In this document: positions 24,519 to 32,506 of the stretch, piece after piece
How the letters are laid out: every line of letters starts with the position of its first letter
Numbering within the stretch: the first letter of the stretch is position 1
Assembly (NCBI GenBank): GCA_003541285.1
Contig: DPMS01000618.1
Location: forward strand, 6,418-38,923
Direction: 5' to 3'
Length of the DNA stretch: 32,506 nucleotides
From: Actinomycetota bacterium
GTDB taxonomy: Bacteria > Actinomycetota > Actinomycetes > Streptosporangiales > Streptosporangiaceae
Made by a program: the position numbers and the translations under genes
The notes under the pieces: generated by a model
The model's input: only the letters and a program-made list of their open reading frames with translations
What the model was told of the DNA's origin: nothing
The model's database searches: none

Positions 24519-25835
24519 GTGCCTGGAGGGGCGAGGGCCGCTGATCATGCAACCGGCGGCGCGGAGCAGGCTGTGGCCACGGCGGTCGTCATAGCAGGCC
24601 TTGGGTATGTTGGCTTGCCGCTCGCGATGCGCGCGGTAGCGGCCGGTCATCGGGTCGTCGGCTATGACACCGATCACAACAGGGTGAAGCTGCTGGCAGC
24701 CGGGGAGTCCTACATTGAGGACGTGCCTGCCGCCCAGCTAGCGCGTGCCCTCGGCAGTGGGGCGTTCCAGCCGTCTGCGGAGGCCCCGGCCTGCGCCGGG
24801 TTCGACGTGGCGGTGATCACCGTACCTACCCCGTTGCGGGACGGTCTGCCCGATCTGAGCTGCATCGAGAAAGCGAGCCGAACGCTCGCCCGGTATCTGC
24901 GGCCGGGCACGACCGTGATCGTGGAGTCCACCTCCTACCCAGGGACGACCCAGGAGCAGGTTCTGCCCTGGCTGGAAGACGGGTCAGGGCTGATCGCCGG
25001 CAAGGATTTCTACCTCGGCTACAGCCCGGAGCGGATCGACCCGGGGAATCCCGCCTGGACCCTGGCCACGACCCCGAAGATCGTGTCGGGGATCGATGAG
25101 GGCTCCCTGGCAGCGGTCCAGGCGTTCTACCGCGGCATCGTCGACCAGACGGTGACGGTCTCCTCGCCGCGCGAGGCGGAACTGGCCAAGCTGATCGAAA
25201 ATACATTCCGGCACGTGAACATCGCGTTGATGAACGAACTCGCGATGTTCGCGAACGGGCTCGGCATCGACGTGTGGGAGGCGATCGACGCGGCCTCCAC
25301 CAAGCCGTTCGGATTCATGTCCTTCACACCCGGCCCAGGAGTGGGCGGCCACTGCCTGCCCATCGACCCGTCTTACCTGTCCTGGCAAGTGGAGCGGGCA
25401 CTGGGCCAGCGTTTCCGCTTCGTCGAGTTGGCCAACGACATCAACAGCCATATGCCTGACTACGTGGTCGGCCGGTTGATGATGGCGTTGAATGAACGCG
25501 GCAGACCGGTCCGCGGTTCGCGTGTCCTTCTGCTGGGACTGGCCTATAAGAAGAACACCGGCGACGCGCGGGAATCACCCGCCGTGCGGATCACGCAACT
25601 GCTCAAGGGCATGGGCGCGGACGTGCGGGCCGCCGACCCGCACGTGATCGAATCTGCCCCGGTTGACACCGTGGTCGCAAGGGTGGAGCCAACCGCTGAG
25701 GAGGTCTCCCGCGCGGACGCTGTGATCCTGCTCACCGATCACGACGCCTTCACCAGCGCCGACATCGCCAGCCATGCCCGTTACGTGCTGGACTGCCGCC
25801 GGGTCCTGTCCGGACCCAACGTCGAGACCCTGTGA
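24519..25835 (+). CDS. UDP-sugar 6-dehydrogenase (UDP-N-acetylhexosamine or UDP-glucose type)
   Basis: NAD-dependent four-electron oxidation of a UDP-sugar C6 to a uronate; 438 residues. The N-terminal Rossmann motif is GLGYVGLP (27-34). The middle domain has ELAKLIENTFRHVNIAL with the catalytic-site Lys224 and Asn228. The nucleophile Cys279 lies in GPGVGGHCLPIDPSY. The phrase FGFMSFTPGPGVGGHCLPIDP resembles WbpA/TviB-type UDP-GlcNAc dehydrogenases as much as WecC. Beside the 2-epimerase the likely product is UDP-ManNAcA, but UDP-GlcNAcA or UDP-GlcA remain possible. GTG at 24519 follows AAGGGGGGA; its first 20 residues are irregular, so the real start might be later. The stop overlaps the next GTG (GTGA). 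Confidence 0.92.
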   Translation: MPGGARAADHATGGAEQAVATAVVIAGLGYVGLPLAMRAVAAGHRVVGYDTDHNRVKLLAAGESYIEDVPAAQLARALGSGAFQPSAEAPACAGFDVAVITVPTPLRDGLPDLSCIEKASRTLARYLRPGTTVIVESTSYPGTTQEQVLPWLEDGSGLIAGKDFYLGYSPERIDPGNPAWTLATTPKIVSGIDEGSLAAVQAFYRGIVDQTVTVSSPREAELAKLIENTFRHVNIALMNELAMFANGLGIDVWEAIDAASTKPFGFMSFTPGPGVGGHCLPIDPSYLSWQVERALGQRFRFVELANDINSHMPDYVVGRLMMALNERGRPVRGSRVLLLGLAYKKNTGDARESPAVRITQLLKGMGADVRAADPHVIESAPVDTVVARVEPTAEEVSRADAVILLTDHDAFTSADIASHARYVLDCRRVLSGPNVETL

Positions 25836-26272
25836 GGACACCACTCCGCAACGCGAGACGGGGTAGGCCTCGGCAGACCCGGGCCTGGCTGACCACGCTC
25901 AGCCGGAACGCCATGCTGATCACCAGCGTGGGTCCCTACCCAAACGGCCCGCAGGCCTTCCACTACGCCTCCGAATGGGCCACCCACGCTGACGGTGTGG
26001 CGCCGGTCGAGCCAGGCGAGGAGCCGGGACGCGCCTGGCGGGTGCGGTTCGGTAGGTTCGCCCTGGCCGAGCTGGACTCATCAGCCCAAACCGTCCAGAC
26101 CGAACGCAGCCTGACGGTCCGGCTCGATTCCCTCGGCGCCGAGTTGTCCCCGGCTGACTTCGTCGAGGCCACCGTCGTGCGGCTGCCTGCGGCCTACCCC
26201 ATCGACCCGCGCCCCCGCGGAGCGCTACGCTTCCTCGCCTGGGCGCGGGAACAAGGCACACTGGTGCCATGA
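25832..26272 (+). CDS. Unrecognised 146-residue protein
   Basis: I do not recognise this protein. It is soluble-looking, with a basic N-terminal 25 residues, a middle with VGPYPNGPQAFHYASEWATH, and an acidic/hydrophobic C-terminal half; no membrane segment, signal peptide or metal motif is visible. Reality is supported by coupling on both sides: its GTG overlaps the dehydrogenase stop, and its TGA overlaps the ATG of the HAD gene (ATGA at 26269). Codon usage is normal high-GC. A later ATG at 25913 would give a shorter form starting MLITSVGPYPNG. Confidence 0.6.
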   Translation: MRTPLRNARRGRPRQTRAWLTTLSRNAMLITSVGPYPNGPQAFHYASEWATHADGVAPVEPGEEPGRAWRVRFGRFALAELDSSAQTVQTERSLTVRLDSLGAELSPADFVEATVVRLPAAYPIDPRPRGALRFLAWAREQGTLVP

Positions 26273-26982
26273 CCGCGCCAGCCAGCTACGAGGCACCACC
26301 CGCGCCCGCGTTCCTGTTCGATCTGGACGGCACCCTCATCGACAGCGTGTACCAGCACGTCATCGCCTGGCGGGCGGCGCTGTCCCGGCTGGACATCGAC
26401 CTTTCGGTGTGGCGGATCCACCGCCGGATCGGGATGAGCGGTGGCCTGTTCGTGTCCGCGCTGCTGCGGGAGACCGGCCGCACGCTGTCCGGGGAAGACA
26501 TCGCCATGCTGCAGGAGGCGCACCGGGACGAGTACCTGGCGCAGGCCGACTCGGTCCGGCCACTGCCCGGGGCGGCCGAACTTCTCGCCGCGCTGACCGA
26601 GCGCAAAGTGGCCTGGGCGATCGCGACCAGCGGCTACCGGGCCACCGCCCACCACGCGCTGGCCATGCTGGGCCTGCCCGCTGACGCGCCGATGGTGACC
26701 CGGGACATGGTGGCGCACGCCAAGCCCGACCCGGACCTGTTCCTGGCCGCCGCGGCCCTGCTCGGCGTGGAGCCCCAGCACGCCTTCGTGGTCGGGGACA
26801 GCGTGTGGGACCTGCTCGCGGCCAGACGGGCCGGGGCGATCGGCATCGGCGTCATGTCCGGCGGTTACGGCCGCGAGGAACTGGAACGGGCTGGCGCCTA
26901 CCGCGTCTACGCCGACCCGGCTGACCTGCTCGCCCGCGCCGACGAGGTGGGCGTCCGCGGCCTAGCGCCGTCTGCCGCCTGA
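26269..26982 (+). CDS. HAD-superfamily hydrolase (phosphatase/phosphoglucomutase-like)
   Basis: A 237-residue HAD enzyme with all four motifs: FDLDGTLIDS (nucleophile Asp, residues 17-26), AIATSGY (motif II), the Lys in AHAKPDPDLFL (motif III) and VVGDSVWDLLAARRAG (motif IV). A helical cap lies between motifs I and II, as in subfamily IA phosphatases and beta-phosphoglucomutases. It most likely hydrolyses a small phosphate ester. Coupled to the unknown upstream gene and last of the sugar operon, it may make or salvage a sugar phosphate for the cluster, or be a housekeeping phosphatase that happens to sit here. Confidence 0.9.
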   Translation: MTAPASYEAPPAPAFLFDLDGTLIDSVYQHVIAWRAALSRLDIDLSVWRIHRRIGMSGGLFVSALLRETGRTLSGEDIAMLQEAHRDEYLAQADSVRPLPGAAELLAALTERKVAWAIATSGYRATAHHALAMLGLPADAPMVTRDMVAHAKPDPDLFLAAAALLGVEPQHAFVVGDSVWDLLAARRAGAIGIGVMSGGYGREELERAGAYRVYADPADLLARADEVGVRGLAPSAA

Positions 26983-27201
26983 CCGGCCATCGCCGGCACC
27001 GCGCCACCCAGTCGATCTGTGAGCTGACGGCAGTCCGTCCCGGGACGCGGTTGAGCATGCTCCCGCATGGGGTCTGTTAGGAACCGCCGGGGCACTGCAT
27101 GGGTGCCGCATGGACACGGCTTATGTCCATACACCGGGGATTCACTGAGGTCATCGAGGGTCATCGGGGTGCGCCCATGCCCCCGGACGCTAGGAGAGCC
27201 C
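26983..27201 (+). promoter_or_regulatory. Leader/promoter region of the kdp operon with candidate operator repeats
   Basis: A 219-base gap. It opens with a small CCGGC-CATC-GCCGG hairpin after the HAD stop (26983-26996), then the palindrome GTCCCGGGAC at 27037-27046, then a perfect 7-bp inverted repeat ATGGACA/TGTCCAT at 27110-27116 and 27124-27130. Finally comes a direct repeat GGTCATCG at 27149-27156 and 27159-27166, ten bases apart. Direct repeats one helical turn apart are the usual target shape of OmpR/KdpE-type regulators. No firm -10/-35 pair was found. Confidence 0.45.
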
Positions 27202-27291
27202 GTGCCCGACCTCGTCTACATCGGCCTGACGATCGTCGTCTTCGCTGCGCTCTGGCTCCTGGTGAAGGGGGTCGAGCGGTTTGAGCGCTGA
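27202..27291 (+). CDS. 29-residue single-pass membrane peptide preceding kdpF
   Basis: A tiny frame from GTG at 27202 with AGGAGAG at 27192-27198 upstream. The peptide has one hydrophobic helix (LVYIGLTIVVFAALWLL) followed by a basic/acidic tail VKGVERFER. From memory, actinomycete kdp operons often carry a similar short ORF ahead of kdpF, which I treat as supporting but unverified. Its last 11 bases overlap the TTG of kdpF, so translation is probably coupled. A role in assembly or stabilisation of the Kdp complex, like KdpF, is a guess. Confidence 0.65.
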   Translation: MPDLVYIGLTIVVFAALWLLVKGVERFER

Positions 27292-27370
27292 GAACATCGT
27301 CGGCCTGATCGCCGCCGTGCTGCTGGTCGGCTACCTCGTGGCAGCCCTGATCCACCCGGAGCGATTCTGA
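27281..27370 (+). CDS. kdpF: K+-transporting ATPase small subunit KdpF
   Basis: A 29-residue single-helix membrane subunit that stabilises the KdpFABC complex. Starting at TTG 27281 it reads MSAENIVGL..., then a hydrophobic stretch with AAVLLVGYLVAALIHPERF, which matches the KdpF pattern ending P-E-R/K-F. The stop overlaps the kdpA ATG at 27370 (TGATG). Too short for most gene callers. Confidence 0.88.
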   Translation: MSAENIVGLIAAVLLVGYLVAALIHPERF

Positions 27371-29030
27371 TGTCGCCTGCCCTGGCCGGCTTCCTGCAAG
27401 CCGGCCTGCTCGTGCTGGCCCTCGCCGTGTGCTGGAAGCCGCTCGGCGACTACATCGCGCGTGTGATGACCACCGAGAAGCACTGGCGTCCCGAGCGCGG
27501 GCTCTACCGCCTGATGGGCATCGACGCCGCTGCTGACCAGGCCTGGGGCGCCTACCTGCGCAGCATGCTGGCGTTCTCGGCGGTCAGCGTGCTGTTCCTG
27601 TACGGCATGGAGCGGCTGCAGCACTTCCTGCTGCTCCCGCTGGGCATGCCCAACGTGCCCCCCGCCCTGGCCTGGAACACCGCAGCCTCGTTCACCACCA
27701 ACACCAACTGGCAGAACTACTCCGGTGAGTCCACGATGGGCTACCTGGTCCAGATGTCCGGCCTGGCGGTGCAGAACTTCATGTCCGCCGCGGCCGGCAT
27801 CGTGGTCGCGATCGCCCTGATCCGCGGGTTCATCAGGTCCCGCACCGGCAACCTCGGCAACTTCTGGGCCGACCTCACCCGGATCACCCTGCGGGTGCTG
27901 CTGCCGCTGTCGATCGTCGGCGGGCTCATCCTCGCCGCCGGTGGCGTGATCGACAACTTCGCCTCCTACCACACCCTCACCACACTGGCGGGTGGCCACC
28001 AGGCCATGGTGGGCGGGCCGGTGGCCTCGCAGGAGGTCATCAAGGAGATGGGGAACAACGGCGGCGGTTTCTTCAACGCCAACTCCGCCCACCCGTTCGA
28101 GAACCCGAACCCGTTCACCAACATCTTTGAGATCTTCCTGCTGCTGGTCATCCCGTTCGCGCTGACCCGCACCTTCGGCAGCATGGTCAAGGACAAGCGG
28201 CAGGGCTACGCGCTGCTCGCGATCATGGCGATCCTCTGGCTCGCCTCCGTGGGGGCGATGACCTTCTTCGAGGCCCAGCACGCCGGGCTCGCCCCCCAGC
28301 TGGCCCACGCCGCGATGGAGGGCAAGGAAGTCAGGTTCGGCATCCCGGGATCCAGCCTCTTCGCCGCCTCTACCACGGTCACCTCGACCGGGGCGGTGAA
28401 CTCCTTCCTTGACTCGTTCACCCCGTTCGGCGGCGGGATCGCGCTGTTCAACATGATGATGGGCGAGGTGGTCCCCGGTGGGGCCGGTGCGGGCATGTAC
28501 GGCATCCTGATCCTCGCGATCGTCACCGTGTTCATCGGCGGGCTCATGGTCGGCCGCACCCCCGAGTACATCGGGAAGAAGATCCGGCCGGCTGAGATGA
28601 AGTACGCGGCGCTGTACATCCTCACGACGCCGGCGCTCGTGCTGATCGGCGCCGCGCTCTCGGTGGGCCTCAAAGTGCCCAGGGCCTCGATCCTCAACCC
28701 GGGCCCGCACGGCCTGACCGAGATCATGTACGCGTTTACGTCGATGGCCAACAACAACGGCTCCGCGTTCGCCGGGCTGACCACCAACACGGCCTGGTAC
28801 AACACCGCCGGCGGCATCGTCATGCTGCTCAGCCGGTTCGCGCCGATGATCTTCGCGCTGGCGCTGGCCGGCTCGCTGGCCCGGCAGCAGACCGTCCCGG
28901 CCAGTGCCGGCACGATGCCCACGCACAAGCCGCTGTTCGTCGGGATGGTCATCGGCGTGATCGTCATCATCGTCGGCCTGACCTACTTCCCCGCGCTGGC
29001 GCTGGGCCCGTTCGCTGAAGGACTGCACTG

Positions 29031-29031
<1 letters not shown>
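27370..29031 (+). CDS. kdpA: K+-transporting ATPase channel-like subunit KdpA
   Basis: Polytopic membrane subunit of 553 residues that binds and conducts K+ in the high-affinity Kdp-ATPase. It belongs to the superfamily of K+ transporters with four pseudo-repeated selectivity loops. Visible loop signatures are TTNTNWQNYSGE, GNNGGGFFNANSAHPFENPN, GGGIALFNMMMGEVVPGG and ANNNGSAFAGL. About ten membrane segments are apparent and the length matches the family (about 550-560). Overlaps kdpF and kdpB by one base each, so expression is tightly coupled. Confidence 0.98.
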
Positions 29032-31151
<2,120 letters not shown>

Positions 31152-31156
31152 CCGGC

Positions 31157-31795
31157 ATGTCCCGTCTTCCCAGCTTCATCCGCCAGCACATCGCCGGCTT
31201 GCGGGCCCTGCTCGTGTTCACGATCATCACCGGCGTGCTCTACCCGCTGGTGGTGATGGGGATCGCCCAGGTCGCGTTCCACAAGCAGGCCAACGGCTCA
31301 CTGGTCAGCTACCAGGGCAAGGTGGTGGGCTCCAGCCTGCTCTGCCAGGAGTTCACCGACGCCAAGGGGAACCCGCTGCCGCAGTACTTCCAGCCGCGCC
31401 CGTCCAACGCGGTCAACTCGGCGGTCAAGACTGACTACGGCTGCGATCCCGGCTTCTCGGCAGCCTCCAACCTGGGGCCGAACAACCCGACCCTGGTCCA
31501 GCTGATCAAGCAGCGACGGGCGCAGGTGGCGAAGTTCAACCGCGTGAGCCCGGCTAGCGTGCCGCCGGACGCGATCACCGCGTCCGCGTCCGGCCTGGAC
31601 CCGGCCATCTCCCCGCAGTACGCCTACCTTCAGGTCAACCGGGTGGCGGCGGCACGGCACGTCAGCGCCGCCGCGGTCCGGGCGCTGGTAACCAGCTATA
31701 TCCAGGGCCGGACCCTCGGGTTCCTGGGCGAGCCGCGGGTGGATGTGCTCACCCTGAACATCGCCCTTGACCAGAAGTTCCCCATCCGCCACTGA
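31157..31795 (+). CDS. kdpC: K+-transporting ATPase subunit KdpC
   Basis: Single-pass subunit of 212 residues needed for high-affinity ATP use by KdpB. It has one N-terminal membrane helix (LLVFTIITGVLYPLVVMGIAQ) and the family signatures GSSLLCQEF, YFQPRPS, then SASGLDPAISPQYA, which leads into VNRVAAAR, and GEPRVDVLTLNIALD at the end. I chose the ATG at 31157; the TTG at 31148, overlapping the kdpB stop, is an alternative but leaves no room for the GGTGG site. Last intact gene of the operon. Confidence 0.96.
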   Translation: MSRLPSFIRQHIAGLRALLVFTIITGVLYPLVVMGIAQVAFHKQANGSLVSYQGKVVGSSLLCQEFTDAKGNPLPQYFQPRPSNAVNSAVKTDYGCDPGFSAASNLGPNNPTLVQLIKQRRAQVAKFNRVSPASVPPDAITASASGLDPAISPQYAYLQVNRVAAARHVSAAAVRALVTSYIQGRTLGFLGEPRVDVLTLNIALDQKFPIRH

Positions 31796-31799
31796 ACAC

Positions 31800-32317
31800 G
31801 GAAATGACCACGACGGGGGTCCCCGAGGCTGGTTCCGGGAACTGCGGGGCTGGTCGCGTGTGCCCGTGATCGTGCTCTCGGGCCGCACCGGCTCGGGTGA
31901 CAAGATCACCGCCTTGGACGCGGGCGCCGGCGACTACGTCACCAAGCCGTTCGCGATGGAGGAACTTCTCGCCCGGCTGCGGGCCGCTCTCCGCCGCGAC
32001 GACCCGGACCCATGCCGGTCAGGGTCACCATCGGCCGGTGCGAGATCGACCTCGCCGCCCACACCGCGCTTGACGATGGCACCCCGGTGCGCCTCACGCC
32101 GGCCCAATGGCGCCTGCTGGAAATCCTGCTGCGCCACCCCGGGCAACTGGTGGGCGCGCAACGGCTGCTTACCGAGATCTGGGGTCCGGGAAATGAGCGT
32201 TACACCCACTATCCGCGCTTCCATATGGCCGGGCTGCGCCGCAAGCTGGAGGCCGACCCGTCCCGCCCCCGGCACCTGCTGACCGAGCCCGGGATGGGCT
32301 ACCGCTACCAGCCATAG
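31800..32317 (+). pseudogene. kdpE: kdpE response-regulator remnant (5'-deleted and frameshifted)
   Basis: Remains of the OmpR-family regulator KdpE. One frame gives the second half of a receiver domain from about 31,815: RELRGWSRVPVIVLSGRTG, then LDAGAGDYVTKPFAMEELLARLRAALRR, where Lys of VTKPF is conserved. The first half, with the phospho-accepting Asp, is missing. The DNA-binding winged helix (PVRVTIGRCEIDLAA, LTPAQWRLLEILLRHPG, HLLTEPGMGYRYQP) is in another frame, so a frameshift lies near 32,000-32,012. kdpD, normally between kdpC and kdpE, is absent: the remnant starts within about 10-20 bases of the kdpC stop. A separate 101-residue frame from ATG 32012 could still make the DNA-binding domain alone. 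Confidence 0.85.
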
Positions 32318-32339
32318 CCGGGTAAATATGTGGCCCGGC
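32317..32339 (+). terminator. Weak hairpin at the end of the kdp locus
   Basis: GCCGGG (32317-32322) pairs with CCCGGC (32334-32339) around an 11-base AT-rich loop, directly at the stop of the kdpE remnant. Six G/C pairs and no T-run make it a modest candidate. The rest of the window end holds no clear gene except a possible start at 32488. Confidence 0.35.
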
Positions 32340-32487
32340 CCACCTGGCCTGGCCGATGCGGCCCTCGTCCCCCGCGCGCCGCATCCGGCCTGACCTGCGC
32401 ATGCGGCGCGTATGGATTCTGATCCTGCCTGTATTGACCGCGCATGACACCCTCCCGCCGCCTCGCTCACCGAGGTGAACTGATCCT

Positions 32488-32506
32488 ATGGGAGCGCCTT
32501 CCGCCC
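32488..32506 (+). CDS. Possible start of a gene running off the window
   Basis: An ATG at 32488 is preceded at nine bases by GAGGTGA (32472-32478), a good ribosome-binding site. Only six codons are visible, so nothing can be said about the product. Confidence 0.25.

Noticed and set aside
25832..26272. C-terminal fragment of an FAD-dependent oxidoreductase
   Set aside because: A short LPAAYPI stretch recalls the end of some flavoenzymes, but no FAD motif or other similarity is visible, and the gene is coupled on both sides like an intact unit.
26983..27201. A c-di-AMP (ydaO-type) riboswitch ahead of kdp
   Set aside because: Considered because such riboswitches can control K+ transporters, but I could not find its conserved core; only simple repeats and small hairpins are present.
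32330..32506. Further genes after the kdp remnant
   Set aside because: No frame with convincing composition; only a possible start codon at 32488 at the very edge.

Overview
The window comes from a high-GC Gram-positive bacterium, most likely an actinomycete. The evidence is strong G/C bias at third codon positions, frequent GTG/TTG starts, ATGA/GTGA stop-start overlaps, a long-form StrD-type RmlA, and a kdp operon preceded by an extra tiny membrane ORF. I cannot name the genus. Most of the window (about 1-26.98 kb) is one surface or exopolysaccharide gene cluster of the Wzx/Wzy type. The rest (27.2-32.3 kb) is a kdpFABC potassium-uptake operon whose own regulatory genes look broken.

Region by region: (1) 1-7,898, plus strand, tightly overlapping genes: a WecA-type sugar-1-phosphate transferase cut by the window edge, a WbuB-like GT4 glycosyltransferase, an atypical SDR, a heparinase II/III-type protein, a fused bi-domain oxidoreductase (MDR + Gfo/Idh/MocA), a possible 37-codon ORF holding a strong hairpin, and a short GT4. 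(2) 7,895-12,048, plus strand, visibly more AT-rich at its start: GT4, Wzy/O-antigen-ligase-like polymerase, Wzx-like flippase. (3) 19,346-12,168, minus strand: a glutamine-dependent asparagine-synthase-like amidotransferase followed by methyltransferase, methyltransferase, GT4, methyltransferase, FkbM methyltransferase, methyltransferase. (4) 19,546-26,982, plus strand: a divergent methyltransferase, rmlA, rmlB, a UDP-GlcNAc 2-epimerase, a UDP-sugar 6-dehydrogenase, an unrecognised small protein and a HAD phosphatase. (5) 27,202-31,795: a tiny membrane ORF, kdpF, kdpA, kdpB, kdpC. (6) 31,800-32,317: a kdpE remnant lacking the front of its receiver domain and frameshifted before its DNA-binding domain; kdpD is absent between kdpC and kdpE.

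Working model (inference): the WecA-type enzyme loads the first sugar phosphate on undecaprenyl phosphate and four GT4 enzymes extend the unit. RmlA/RmlB supply dTDP-4-keto-6-deoxyglucose, and the epimerase/dehydrogenase pair supplies a UDP-N-acetylhexosaminuronate such as UDP-ManNAcA. The AsnB-like enzyme could amidate that carboxylate, and six methyltransferases could cap or decorate sugars. Wzx flips the unit, Wzy polymerises it, and the heparinase-like protein may trim or remodel the glycan. No Wzz/chain-length kinase, RmlC or RmlD is visible, so they must lie elsewhere or be unused. No tRNA, rRNA, CRISPR array, insertion sequence or integrase was recognised.
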